Part shown: positions 7,643 through 15,995 of the stretch, one piece after another
Numbering within the stretch: the stretch's first letter is position 1
How the letters are laid out: each line of letters opens with the position of its first letter
From: Rhodobacteraceae bacterium UBA1957
Lineage (GTDB): Bacteria > Pseudomonadota > Alphaproteobacteria > Rhodobacterales > Rhodobacteraceae
DNA: 20,480 nucleotides
NCBI GenBank assembly: GCA_002336405.1
Contig: DDEJ01000119.1
Coordinates: forward strand, 1 to 20,480
Reading direction: 5' to 3'
Position numbers and translations under genes: made by a program
The notes under the pieces: model-generated
Told to the model about the DNA's origin: nothing
Seen by the model: the letters and a program-made list of their open reading frames with translations, nothing else
The model's database searches: none

Positions 7643-8698
7643 TTACCGCGCCCAATCCTCGCTTTGCATTTCGCGAAGACGGCTTGCGGTGCGTTCAAAT
7701 TCGAACGTGCCCTCGCCCTCAAGATACAGCATCTCAGGTCTGTCCGCAGCTGAACAAATCAACCTTACCCGCGCCTCGTATAAGGCGTCTATCAAAGTAA
7801 CAAATCTTTTGGCTTCATTGAAATTCGACCGCCCCAATTGCGGCACGTCTTCGAGCAGCAGAACCCGAACTGCCGCAGCCACGGCAAGATAGTCCGCCGC
7901 CCCAAGCGGCTGGCCGCACAGGTCAAAGAAACGCACTCTGCCAACGCCGTTATGATAGCCGGGCAAGACCACTTGACGGCCCTTGACCTGTAGCGTCAGC
8001 GGCGCGCAATTACCGGCAGTCAAATCGCGCCATATCTGCTCCATTTGGCTTTGGGCGGCACTGTCATTGGGTGTAAAGTAAACCGGGCTGCCCGACAGGC
8101 GGTTCTGTCTGTAATCTGTTGGGCTGACCATTTCATGGAGCACGAGATTCTCTTCAATCAGCTGAATAAACGGCAAGAACAATTGCCGGTTTATACCGTG
8201 TTTATACAGCTCGCTTGGCGCACGATTTGACGTGGTGACCACAACAACACCGGCGGCAAACAGTTTTTCAAACAGGCGCCCAACAATCATCGCATCGGTG
8301 ATATCGGTAATCTGCATTTCATCAAAGGCCAGCAATCTTATATCGGCAGCAACGGCATCAGCCACCGGAGCCAGCGCATCTTCGACCCCACTTTTGCGTG
8401 CTATATGCAATTCAGCGTGGATTTCTTGCATAAAGGCATGAAAATGAACCCGCCGACACGGCAGCCCGAGGCTGTCGACAAAAAGATCCATCATCATTGA
8501 TTTACCACGACCCACGCCACCCCAGAGATACAGGCCCTTGGGCGGCGGTGGCGGTTTTGAGAACCAGCCGCGTTTGACCGGCAGTGACAGGGCTTTTTGA
8601 ATGCGCTCAAACTCGGGCAAGACCGCCGTCTGCGCCGGGTCTGAGGTTAATTCCCCTTGGGTGACTTTCTCGGTATATGTTTGAACAAAATCATTCAT
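7643..8698 (-). CDS. zapE: Cell division protein ZapE / AFG1-family ATPase
   Basis: A 351-residue P-loop ATPase. The Walker A motif is GGVGRGKS (60-67) and the Walker B is LLAFDE (122-127), followed by MQITDITDAMIV, a block typical of the AFG1/ZapE family. VVTTSNRAPSELYKHGINRQLFLPFI then contains the sensor-1 and arginine-finger region. In E. coli the family member associates with the Z-ring in late constriction; the mitochondrial homologue AFG1/LACE1 acts in protein quality control. Length matches the alphaproteobacterial form. There is no obvious Shine-Dalgarno before the ATG. The gene converges with the DUF6478 gene and diverges from the MFS transporter. The 206-base divergent gap (8699-8904) should hold both promoters, but no convincing boxes were identified. 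Confidence 0.93.
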   Translation of the reverse strand: MNDFVQTYTEKVTQGELTSDPAQTAVLPEFERIQKALSLPVKRGWFSKPPPPPKGLYLWGGVGRGKSMMMDLFVDSLGLPCRRVHFHAFMQEIHAELHIARKSGVEDALAPVADAVAADIRLLAFDEMQITDITDAMIVGRLFEKLFAAGVVVVTTSNRAPSELYKHGINRQLFLPFIQLIEENLVLHEMVSPTDYRQNRLSGSPVYFTPNDSAAQSQMEQIWRDLTAGNCAPLTLQVKGRQVVLPGYHNGVGRVRFFDLCGQPLGAADYLAVAAAVRVLLLEDVPQLGRSNFNEAKRFVTLIDALYEARVRLICSAADRPEMLYLEGEGTFEFERTASRLREMQSEDWAR

Positions 8699-8904
8699 TG
8701 GGAATCATTAGCGCTGTTCAGAACGGGTGAAAAGCAGTTTCTAAATCCTTTCACCACCGCCGCCAGTGCCGCGTATACTTCGTCAATCAAACATCTATCT
8801 GCCACCACTCTGGATGACAGCACAATAGATATGGCAAAGCCTTGATGAATGTGAAATGGTTTCTCCAGACGTCTACAATAGGGTATGTTATTCAGGACTA
8901 AGCC

Positions 8905-10143
8905 ATGACCAGCCGCATTGCATTGCTCACCCCCGTCCTGATGGTCGGATGTGTAATTATCGCGATCTCTTTCGGAATAAGAAGCAGTTTTGGCATCTTT
9001 CAGATTCCGATTTCACAAGATTTCAGCTGGCTGCGCTCGGAATACTCAATGGCAATCGCAATCCAAAATCTAGCTTGGGGCTTTGGTCAGCCAGTATTTG
9101 GTGCAATTGCCGATAAATTTGGTGATCGCCGCGCGATTTTCGGCGGCGCTTTGGTCTATGCAGCCGGTCTCATCCTGTCGTCCTCCGCGGTCACGCCGGC
9201 GGCCCATCAGTTTTATTCCGTTTTGATCGGGTTTGGCGTTGCAGGAACTGGCTTTGGCGTCATTCTGGCGGTCGTAGGACGTAGCAGCACCGACGCAAAC
9301 CGCTCTATGTCGCTGGCAATTGCAACGGCTGCGGGCAGTGTTGGACAGATTTTTGGACCACCACTGGCAGAGTATTTACTTGCTGTTTTCAGTTGGCAAA
9401 TGGTCTTTGTGTATTTTGCTGTCGTGATGGTATCGGCCATGATGATGTTGCCACTCATGCGCGGCTCCAAAGCCGCGCAAAAAGCCACGGCGGATCGAAG
9501 CATGCGCCAAATTTTATCGCAGGCAATACGTGACCCATCGTATATCATGATCTTTATTGGCTTTTTTTCCTGCGGCTATCAACTGGCATTTATCACGGCG
9601 CATTTTCCAGCTTTTGTGACCGAAATGTGTGGGCCAATTTTATCCACTGGACTGCTGTATTCGATGGGGATCACAACAACATCTGCGCTTGGTGCTGTGG
9701 CGATTTCACTGATTGGGCTGACCAATCTGGTCGGCACGCTTTTGGCCGGTTGGCTGGGCAATCGCTATAGCAAAAAATACCTATTAGCAGGGATATATAC
9801 TGCACGAACAATAATTTTGGTTGCGTTTATTTTGACCCCGATAACCCCCGAAACCGTCGTGCTGTTCTCTGCTATGATGGGGTCTCTGTGGCTGGCGACA
9901 GTGCCGCTGACCAGCGGATTGATTGCGCATATCTATGGCATCCGCTTTATGGGAACCCTCTATGGCTTGGTATTTTTCAGCCATCAGGTTGGTGCGTTTT
10001 TTGGTGTCTGGCTTGGCGGCAGAATGTATGACTTGTATGGAGACTACACCGCTGTATGGTGGATCGGCATCGGCGTTGGCGCCCTAAGCGCACTGGTACA
10101 CCTGCCCATTCAAGAGACGCGACCGCAAGCAGCACCTGTTTGA
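8905..10143 (+). CDS. MFS transporter
   Basis: A 412-residue inner-membrane protein with about 12 hydrophobic segments in two halves separated by a polar loop at about residues 186-205 (RGSKAAQKATADRSMRQ). The MFS motif A lies between TM2 and TM3 as GAIADKFGDRR (66-76); a degenerate copy (GWLGNRYSKKY) lies at the equivalent place in the second half. The sequence resembles the oxalate/formate- and monocarboxylate-type MFS branch common in roseobacters, but the substrate cannot be assigned. The ATG has AGGA seven bases upstream. The gene stands alone on this strand, divergent from zapE and convergent with the seven-gene minus-strand cluster. Confidence 0.92.
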   Translation: MTSRIALLTPVLMVGCVIIAISFGIRSSFGIFQIPISQDFSWLRSEYSMAIAIQNLAWGFGQPVFGAIADKFGDRRAIFGGALVYAAGLILSSSAVTPAAHQFYSVLIGFGVAGTGFGVILAVVGRSSTDANRSMSLAIATAAGSVGQIFGPPLAEYLLAVFSWQMVFVYFAVVMVSAMMMLPLMRGSKAAQKATADRSMRQILSQAIRDPSYIMIFIGFFSCGYQLAFITAHFPAFVTEMCGPILSTGLLYSMGITTTSALGAVAISLIGLTNLVGTLLAGWLGNRYSKKYLLAGIYTARTIILVAFILTPITPETVVLFSAMMGSLWLATVPLTSGLIAHIYGIRFMGTLYGLVFFSHQVGAFFGVWLGGRMYDLYGDYTAVWWIGIGVGALSALVHLPIQETRPQAAPV

Positions 10144-10185
10144 CCCTCTATGCAGAAAACCAGCCTGAACAGTCCTGCAGTGAGT

Positions 10186-10208
10186 ATGGCGCGCTGTCAG
10201 GGCGCCAT
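10186..10208 (+). terminator. Hairpin between the convergent MFS and cyclodeaminase-family genes
   Basis: ATGGCGC-N9-GCGCCAT is a perfect 7-base stem that spans the stop codon of the minus-strand gene and lies 42 bases after the MFS stop. A T5 run starts seven bases after the stem on the plus strand, so it may terminate the MFS transcript. The gap between stem and T-run makes this weak. Confidence 0.35.
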
Positions 10209-11114
10209 CAGCCATTTTTCAAGAATATAGCGACTGACCATCAAATCGAGATGCGCGCCGCCACCATTTTTGAACAGGGTGATCTCTTCTGCAGACTGGC
10301 GAATAAATTGTTCTGGTTGGTAAAAGTCTGCCAAAATATCCCCCTCAGTGATCGCCCCGGTGGCCAGCGGCGTTTTCAACTCCCCTATATGGCCAAGCGT
10401 GGTATCACGGCTATCAACAAACACCCGCGACCGCTGTAAAGCGGCATCGTCAGCCTCGCGCATATCCGGCCGGTAGGCGCCGATCAGATCAATGTGCTGG
10501 CCCGGTTGAAACCACGCACCTTGCAACAACGGATCAGTCGACATCGTGGCACTGGTGACAATATCAGCAGCCCGAACCGCTTGCTCCAGATTATCAGCAA
10601 CATTGGTATTTTCATTGGAATTGGCAAAGGCCACCGCCCCGCTGCGGGTGCGGTTCCAGATAAAAAACGTAGCATTGGGAAAAGCTGCGCCATAAGCTTG
10701 TCGCAGCGACTGCCCAACGGTTCCTGCCCCGACGATCAAAATAGATCGACTGTCGGGGCGTGCCAGACGTTGGGCGGCGTAAAGGCTGTCGCCTGCCGTT
10801 TTCCATTTGGTTACGAGATGAAAATCAATGATCGCCTCAAGCGTGCCATCATCATCAGAAAACAGACTAACCGCACCGTTGACCATCGGGTGGTTTTGCG
10901 CCGCATTACCGGGGAAAATAGTTGCTGATTTGACCGCCAATCCCAATCCGTCAATCCAGGCCGCACGCGACAACAGCGTATCTTTATCCCGATAGAGAAA
11001 ACTATCGGCAATCTCGGCTTTGGGCCGCTGATGTCCCCGTTCAATCGCGTCGCACAGCGCGTGCCAATCCAATCGCGCCTCTCCCTCGGCAAAGGGAATA
11101 ACCGTCACACTCAT
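10197..11114 (-). CDS. Ornithine cyclodeaminase / mu-crystallin family protein
   Basis: A 305-residue NAD(P)-dependent enzyme of the OCD/mu-crystallin superfamily. Visible features are: a Lys in the GLAVKSA segment (about 62), where the family has its substrate-binding lysine; NHPMVNG and the following strand; the Rossmann dinucleotide motif GAGTVGQS (129-136); and the IDLIGAYRPDMREAD block carrying the family's catalytic Asp. The usual LT..RTAA segment reads VTKWKTAGDS, a Lys-for-Arg variant. Members include ornithine cyclodeaminases, delta-1-pyrroline-2-carboxylate reductases and alanine dehydrogenases, so the substrate is undecided. Its start overlaps the HAD gene's stop by four bases (ATGA). 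It is the last gene of the minus-strand cluster. Confidence 0.9.
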   Translation of the reverse strand: MSVTVIPFAEGEARLDWHALCDAIERGHQRPKAEIADSFLYRDKDTLLSRAAWIDGLGLAVKSATIFPGNAAQNHPMVNGAVSLFSDDDGTLEAIIDFHLVTKWKTAGDSLYAAQRLARPDSRSILIVGAGTVGQSLRQAYGAAFPNATFFIWNRTRSGAVAFANSNENTNVADNLEQAVRAADIVTSATMSTDPLLQGAWFQPGQHIDLIGAYRPDMREADDAALQRSRVFVDSRDTTLGHIGELKTPLATGAITEGDILADFYQPEQFIRQSAEEITLFKNGGGAHLDLMVSRYILEKWLMAP

Positions 11115-11731
11115 TGTGCTTGCTCCTCACTTAAAAGCCCCTGTGCCACCAGACAATCAGCCCATCCTTGGGGCCCTTCAAACAAATGCACCTGCCAGCC
11201 TCGCGCTGCAGCGGCAGCGATATTTTCAGGCAAATCATCGGCAAATAGCAACGTCTCAGGCGCCAGACCACTGCTCTGTTCAAGCGCCGCATATATCGCA
11301 GGATCAGGTTTCATCATCCGCATCACCCCCGAGATATAATGCTGGTCAAACTCGGCCAGAAACGGATAGCGCGCCTTGGCAATCTCAAAGGTTTCAGCCC
11401 CAAAATTGCTAAGAGCAAACACTGGAATACCCTGCCGCCGCAACGCCCGTAACAACCGCACAGAGCGGGTGATTTCGGGGCTGACCATATCCAGCCAACA
11501 AGTATGCCACAAAGTGATTTCGGCCTCCCAATCGGGGTGTTGATCCACCAGTTGCACAATCGTATCGGGAAAGGGCGACCCACGATCAATCGCGGCATTG
11601 GCCGCCAGAATTGGCACCGCGTCAAAAAATGCCTGACGCCGGTCTGCGCCTATTTTTGCATCAAAAAACTGCTCAGGCGTCCAGCCAATCAGGACATTAC
11701 CTATGTCGAATACAACGGCGGAAACTTTCAT
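11111..11731 (-). CDS. HAD-IA family phosphatase
   Basis: A 206-residue haloacid-dehalogenase-type hydrolase. Motif I is VVFDIGNVLIGW with nucleophile Asp9. The usual second Asp is Gly11, as in the YihX-like FDLGNV subgroup. Motif II is FALSNFG (Ser109), motif III KPDPAIY (Lys141) and motif IV LLFADDLPEN (Asp165/166). An alpha-helical cap lies between motifs I and II. The family dephosphorylates small metabolites; YihX itself acts on glucose 1-phosphate, but the substrate here is unknown. The ATG at 11731 is preferred because AGGAG (11739-11743) precedes it by seven bases; a longer form from 11767 would add 12 poorly supported residues. It lies 36 bases after the EamA gene and overlaps the next gene. 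Confidence 0.92.
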   Translation of the reverse strand: MKVSAVVFDIGNVLIGWTPEQFFDAKIGADRRQAFFDAVPILAANAAIDRGSPFPDTIVQLVDQHPDWEAEITLWHTCWLDMVSPEITRSVRLLRALRRQGIPVFALSNFGAETFEIAKARYPFLAEFDQHYISGVMRMMKPDPAIYAALEQSSGLAPETLLFADDLPENIAAAAARGWQVHLFEGPQGWADCLVAQGLLSEEQAQ

Positions 11732-11738
11732 ATTTTCT

Positions 11739-11743
11739 CTCCT
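11739..11743 (-). promoter_or_regulatory. Shine-Dalgarno deciding the HAD start
   Basis: AGGAG on the minus strand lies seven bases before the ATG at 11731. It supports that start over the upstream ATG at 11767, which has none. Confidence 0.65.
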
Positions 11744-11767
11744 GATATCCGGAATATTGTGGGCCAA

Positions 11768-12736
11768 CTATCGGCGGATTCTTCGCCTTTGGAACGTGCT
11801 ATCAGTGCGTGTGACGGTTTCGCGCCAAACCATGAACAATCCTGATCCAATGATCAATATCATGCCAAACCAAGCTGTCAGGTCTGGCCAATCATCGAAA
11901 ACAACCGCCCCCCAAAAGATCGCAATCGGCATTGCAATATATTCAAACGGTGCGACAAAGGCTGCCTCACTAACCCGATAAGCTTGAGAAATCAAATATC
12001 CCCCAAACGCACTTCCTGCCCCTATGACCATGAACACAAATAGGTTTTCAGGCTTGGGCCAGATCCAGGCCCGAAATAAAAACTCCAGTGACGGATCATC
12101 GCTGCCAGCATAGCGGCCATCGCCCATAAACAGACCAATCGCAACGCAGACCACCAAAAAAGTCAACTGGATATAGATTGCCATCGTGATCGCACTTTCA
12201 GTCCCACCAATTTTGCGGGTCAGAATATGCAATGTGGCATAGCCTGTTGCCGCAAACAGTGGCAAAAGCGATGCAAGCTGGAACGCCGAAGTGCCGGGGC
12301 GGACGATGACAATCACACCGAACAATCCCACCACAATCGCCGCCCAGCGAAACGGGCCGACATGTTCACGCAAAAAAACCACCGAAAACACCGTAATCAG
12401 CAACGGGCTGACAAAGAAAACAGCCACAGCATCGGCCAATGGCATGGCGGCCAACGCCAGAAAGAAACACATGTTGGCAAAGACCACGCAGAGGCCACGA
12501 CAAATATGCATCTTCAGACGTTTGGTGCGCAGCACTGTGAAACCACCGTTAAAGGGCACCACCAGGAGCAATAAAATGCTCATCGCAATCAGCGTTCTCA
12601 CGATCACCACCTGATGAAGAGCATAACCACCACTGAGAAGTTTTATACCAACATCATTGGACGAAAAGCACAATACCGCCACTACAGCGCAGGCTGCCGC
12701 AATCTGATTGGCCCTGTGAACCGCACTTTCCCCCAC
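11768..12736 (-). CDS. EamA (DMT superfamily) permease
   Basis: A 322-residue inner-membrane protein with about ten hydrophobic segments in two EamA repeats. The first repeat ends in the typical ADAVAVFFVSPLLITVFSVVFLREHVG...GVIVIVRPG block. The second ends in EAAFVAPFEYIAMPIAIFWGAVVFDDWP. Proteins of this type export or import small metabolites; the substrate is unknown. The GTG at 12736 is chosen because GGAGG (12743-12747) lies six bases upstream. A GTG at 12769 in the same frame would add 11 residues without a Shine-Dalgarno. The gene follows yaiI after 46 bases and precedes the HAD gene by 36. Confidence 0.9.
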   Translation of the reverse strand: MGESAVHRANQIAAACAVVAVLCFSSNDVGIKLLSGGYALHQVVIVRTLIAMSILLLLVVPFNGGFTVLRTKRLKMHICRGLCVVFANMCFFLALAAMPLADAVAVFFVSPLLITVFSVVFLREHVGPFRWAAIVVGLFGVIVIVRPGTSAFQLASLLPLFAATGYATLHILTRKIGGTESAITMAIYIQLTFLVVCVAIGLFMGDGRYAGSDDPSLEFLFRAWIWPKPENLFVFMVIGAGSAFGGYLISQAYRVSEAAFVAPFEYIAMPIAIFWGAVVFDDWPDLTAWFGMILIIGSGLFMVWRETVTRTDSTFQRRRIRR

Positions 12737-12742
12737 AATACC

Positions 12743-12747
12743 CCTCC
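12743..12747 (-). promoter_or_regulatory. Shine-Dalgarno deciding the EamA start
   Basis: GGAGG on the minus strand lies six bases before a GTG at 12736. It favours that start over the GTG at 12769. Confidence 0.6.
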
Positions 12748-12782
12748 CCGGAGCCTTTGCCTGTGTCACTGACTTTGTGTTG

Positions 12783-13241
12783 TTATGCGCCTGCTTTTAT
12801 TGCTAGGCGCAAGGCGCGCTCTAATCCATCCAGAAAGCGCGATCGGTCGGCTTTTGTAAAGCCCTTACCACCGCCCTGTCGAAACGGATCAGCTGCGCGC
12901 AGGTCTGTCATCAAATCGCGGGTCGCCAGAACGTTGCCAATATTGGCCTGGGTCAGCATTTCGCCATTGTGCTTAAGCACCTGTGCCCCGGCCTCGACAC
13001 ATTTTGCCGCCAAGGGAATATCGCCCGTGACCACCACGTCTCCGGCTTTGGCCCGTTCGGCAATCCACATATCAGCGACATCAGGCCCATCAGAGACAAT
13101 GATGGTTTGCACAAGCGGGTTTTGCGAAGGGCGCAAGCCGCCATTACTGACCACATACATGTGAATTTTATGGCGCGTTGCCACGCGTTCGGCCTCAACT
13201 TTCACCGGACAGGCGTCAGCATCAATATAAAGCGCCGTCAT
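12783..13241 (-). CDS. YaiI/YqxD family protein (DUF188, UPF0178)
   Basis: A 152-residue protein of the conserved DUF188 family, which has a PIN-like fold and no established function. The N-terminal [11 protein letters not shown] motif (acidic residues at about 7 and 9), the [16 protein letters not shown] block and the [14 protein letters not shown] block are all typical. So is the C-terminal RDLMTDLR segment followed by F.KADRSRFL. Length matches the family (about 150). Its start overlaps the Nudix gene's stop by four bases (ATGA), so the two are probably translationally coupled. The acidic cluster would fit metal-dependent nuclease chemistry, but no activity is established. Confidence 0.93.
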   Translation of the reverse strand: MTALYIDADACPVKVEAERVATRHKIHMYVVSNGGLRPSQNPLVQTIIVSDGPDVADMWIAERAKAGDVVVTGDIPLAAKCVEAGAQVLKHNGEMLTQANIGNVLATRDLMTDLRAADPFRQGGGKGFTKADRSRFLDGLERALRLAIKAGA

Positions 13242-13708
13242 CCGATCGGGATCCGCAAAAGCGTATGGGGCTGGCGGTCGATAAATCCGGCCTTGACTGC
13301 AGCCAGCATCTTACGTTGTCCCGGGAAGGCAAGCAGACGGTCAGCCTCCTCATAACCGAGCCATTTGTACCCGTCATGTTCGGCGTTCAACACTACCTCG
13401 GCATCCGGCGGCACGACCCCGATAAAAACCGGCAACATCATTATACGGTCTTTATTCGCCTCATAGAATTGCTCGCAAAAGTCACCAGACCATAATTCTG
13501 CAAGCCTCACTCCCGTTTCCTCTGTAACTTCGCGCAGCGCTGCCTGCCAAGCCGTCTCGTTTGCCTCGATACCACCCGCGACCTGACACCAAATACCCGC
13601 AGGCGGCCGCGTGCGGCGCAGCAACAGTATCTGGGCCAAACGCTGAAGCCAGCGCAGCAGCACAACAGAAACCGCCGAGCACACTATGGAGATGTTGCCC
13701 TTAACCAT
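13238..13708 (-). CDS. NUDIX hydrolase
   Basis: A 156-residue protein with a perfect Nudix box G-x5-E-x7-REVTEETGV at residues 45-67, the Mg-binding helix that cleaves nucleoside-diphosphate-linked compounds. The preceding [20 protein letters not shown] is the usual strand-loop before the box. A later [20 protein letters not shown] block resembles dihydroneopterin-triphosphate and dATP pyrophosphohydrolases, but the substrate cannot be fixed. Its start overlaps the end of sthA by eight bases and its stop overlaps the yaiI start by four. It therefore sits in the middle of a tightly packed transcript. Confidence 0.93.
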   Translation of the reverse strand: MVKGNISIVCSAVSVVLLRWLQRLAQILLLRRTRPPAGIWCQVAGGIEANETAWQAALREVTEETGVRLAELWSGDFCEQFYEANKDRIMMLPVFIGVVPPDAEVVLNAEHDGYKWLGYEEADRLLAFPGQRKMLAAVKAGFIDRQPHTLLRIPIG

Positions 13709-15158
13709 TTTTAGCGGTCTTTAGGATTTTTGCGGTCTTGTCCGCAGGTATTTTCACCTTGAAGGCTTCGGGGATTGGCATGCGGTTAAATGCATCCAAC
13801 CCTGCAATTTTATAGGCTTCGGCCAGCGTCGGATAGTTAAAGGTATTCTCGACAAAGTAATCTACCGTGCCCTTCAGGTTCAGCACCGCTTGCGCGATGT
13901 GGATCAATTCAGTTGCGCCCTCACCAACGATCTGCACCCCGAGCACCCGGCGGGTTTTAAGGCTGACCAGCATTTTCACCATGCCGTGTTCAAGCCCCAT
14001 AATATTGCCGCGCGAGGTTTCGCGGAACCGGCCGATACCGACCTCATAAGGGATACCGCGCTGCTGCATATCCTGCTCTGACATGCCACAAGTGGATATT
14101 TCAGGCACCGAATAAATACCATAGGGAAACCAAGGGCTTTCCTTCAAGGTCGGGGTATCCATTGCGTGACAGGCTGCGATGCGCCCTTGTTGCAACGATG
14201 TGGACGCCAGACTGGGATGGCCGATCACATCACCGGTGGCATAGATATGCGGCACCGCGGTTTGATAGGTTGCGCGGTCAACCTCGATCCGGCCGCGATG
14301 ATCAGTCTCAAGCCCCACTGCCTTTAAGTTTAGACGCGCTGTGGCCCCCAAACGGCCGGCAGCAAACAACAACATTTCAGATCGTACATGACGGCCATTG
14401 GCCAGAGAAACCTCAATGTGCTCACCGGCATCTTCGACCCGGTCAATGGCCGCACCAAGCCGCAGGTCAACGCCGTTTTCACGGATTTGATGGCTAAACT
14501 CACGGATCGTCTCGTGGTCGACAAAATCCAAAAAGCTGTCGCGCGGCTCGATCAAGGTCACCCGCACATCCAGCGCCGCAAACATGGTGGCATATTCCAC
14601 CCCGATCACCCCGGCACCGACAACCGTCAGACTGCGTGGGATCGCCTGCATGTCAAGAAATTCGTCGCTATCCAGAATGGTGGTACTATTGAACGGCACC
14701 CAGTCAGGCCGAAAGGTCTTGGTGCCAGTACAGATCAGAAACCTCTCAGCAGTCAGGCTGGTACTTTCGCCTGCTTCGGTCAGCACTTCGACGCTGTTCG
14801 GGCCGGTGAAACTTGCCAACCCACAAAGCGTGTCAACATAGTTGCGGTTGAACTGATGCTCCAGCACGTCCACTTCGTAATCTAGCGTTTTGTGCAGACG
14901 ACTTTTCAGATCGCCCGCCGCAATCTCATCTTTGACCCTGTAGGAGCGGCCGTAAAAGCTGCGCTCGCGCCAACCGGTCAGATTCAGCACCGTTTCGCGC
15001 AGGGTTTTCGACGGGATGGTGCCGCTATGTACAGAGACCCCACCCAAACGCGGCTGACGGTCGATCACCAAGACTTTGCGTTTGAGCTTGCCGGCCTGTA
15101 TCGCAGCTGACTTACCAGACGGACCACTGCCAATAATAATCAGGTCATAATGTGACAT
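13701..15158 (-). CDS. sthA: Si-specific (soluble) NAD(P)+ transhydrogenase
   Basis: A 485-residue FAD-dependent pyridine-nucleotide-disulfide oxidoreductase-family protein. The FAD motif is GSGPSG (10-15) and the NAD(P) motif GAGVIG (181-186); IYATGDVIGHPSLASTS is the second FAD site, and a dimerisation domain fills the last ~120 residues. At the redox-disulfide position the sequence reads GGVSVHSGTIPSK, so both Cys of lipoamide-dehydrogenase-type enzymes are replaced (Ser42, Thr47). E. coli SthA keeps the first one. This rules out disulfide reductase activity and fits the transhydrogenase, which exchanges reducing equivalents between NADPH and NAD+. It lies three bases after fghA and overlaps the Nudix gene by eight. 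Confidence 0.93.
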   Translation of the reverse strand: MSHYDLIIIGSGPSGKSAAIQAGKLKRKVLVIDRQPRLGGVSVHSGTIPSKTLRETVLNLTGWRERSFYGRSYRVKDEIAAGDLKSRLHKTLDYEVDVLEHQFNRNYVDTLCGLASFTGPNSVEVLTEAGESTSLTAERFLICTGTKTFRPDWVPFNSTTILDSDEFLDMQAIPRSLTVVGAGVIGVEYATMFAALDVRVTLIEPRDSFLDFVDHETIREFSHQIRENGVDLRLGAAIDRVEDAGEHIEVSLANGRHVRSEMLLFAAGRLGATARLNLKAVGLETDHRGRIEVDRATYQTAVPHIYATGDVIGHPSLASTSLQQGRIAACHAMDTPTLKESPWFPYGIYSVPEISTCGMSEQDMQQRGIPYEVGIGRFRETSRGNIMGLEHGMVKMLVSLKTRRVLGVQIVGEGATELIHIAQAVLNLKGTVDYFVENTFNYPTLAEAYKIAGLDAFNRMPIPEAFKVKIPADKTAKILKTAKNG

Positions 15159-15161
15159 ATT

Positions 15162-15995
15162 CTACTCGCTATACAGGGCCTCGGCATGGAAGGTCACGTG
15201 ATCCTCCATAAACGTCGAAATAAAGAAATAGCTGTGGTCGTATCCCGGTTGCAAACGCAGCACCGCCTGCTGACGACGGGTTGACACCGCTGCAGCCAAG
15301 GCTTCTGGGCACAGCAAATCAAGAAACTGATCACTGGTGCCTGTATCGACCAGCATCGGACCGTCAAAGCCAGCCGATTGCATCATCAATGTGGCGTCAT
15401 GCGGCGTCCATGTGGCCTCGTCGGCACCAAGATAGGCACCCAGTTGTTTGCGCCCCCAGTCTGAAGCCGTCGGGTTGCAAATCGGCGCAAAGGCCGACAC
15501 CGATCGAAACCGCCCCGGCAAACCCATCGCCAAAGTCAAGGCACCATGCCCCCCCATCGAATGGCCTGTGATGGCCTGACGCTCAGTATCAATCGCAAAA
15601 TTGGCGCCGATCAATGCAGGCAGTTCTTCGGCCACATAATCCCACATACGGAAATGCGGGGCCCAGGGTTTCTGTGTTGCATTGACATAAAAGCCCGCAC
15701 CCTGTCCCAGATCATAGGCGTCATCATCCGCAACACCCTCGCCACGCGGCGAGGTATCGGGAAACACCAGCGCGATGCCCTGTTCGGCGGCCCACCCCTG
15801 TGCGCCAGCTTTGACCATGGCGTTCTCATGGGTACATGTCAGGCCAGATAAAAACCACATCACCGGCACCGGACCGCTCTGTGCTTCGGCGGGTAGGAAC
15901 AGACCAAAGGTCATATCACCACCACAGGCCTCAGAGGCATGCGTATAGACCCCCTGCACACCATCAAAACAACGATTTTCGGCTACTGTTTCCAT
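15162..15995 (-). CDS. fghA: S-formylglutathione hydrolase
   Basis: A 277-residue alpha/beta-hydrolase of the esterase D family. It hydrolyses S-formylglutathione to formate and glutathione, the second step of glutathione-dependent formaldehyde detoxification. The catalytic triad is visible: Ser146 in GHSMGGHGAL, Asp222 in TGTSDQFL and His254 in GYDHSYFF. The oxyanion and substrate region FLSGLTCTHEN includes the conserved Cys54. Length is typical (about 277-280). The start has a strong AGGAG at 16002-16006, six bases before the ATG. It is the first gene of the seven-gene minus-strand cluster. The partner glutathione-dependent formaldehyde dehydrogenase is not in this window. Confidence 0.96.
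   Translation of the reverse strand: METVAENRCFDGVQGVYTHASEACGGDMTFGLFLPAEAQSGPVPVMWFLSGLTCTHENAMVKAGAQGWAAEQGIALVFPDTSPRGEGVADDDAYDLGQGAGFYVNATQKPWAPHFRMWDYVAEELPALIGANFAIDTERQAITGHSMGGHGALTLAMGLPGRFRSVSAFAPICNPTASDWGRKQLGAYLGADEATWTPHDATLMMQSAGFDGPMLVDTGTSDQFLDLLCPEALAAAVSTRRQQAVLRLQPGYDHSYFFISTFMEDHVTFHAEALYSE

Noticed and set aside
7515..7892. 125-codon plus-strand frame directly after the DUF6478 gene
   Set aside because: It runs antisense into zapE for most of its length and its composition looks like reversed zapE codons. It has no ribosome-binding site or recognisable domain.
12743..12769. Longer EamA form from GTG 12769
   Set aside because: It has no Shine-Dalgarno, whereas the in-frame GTG at 12736 has GGAGG six bases upstream. 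The extra 11 residues show no family resemblance.
14388..14885. 165-codon plus-strand frame inside sthA
   Set aside because: It lies entirely antisense to a well-supported gene with conserved motifs; long antisense frames are common in this codon usage.
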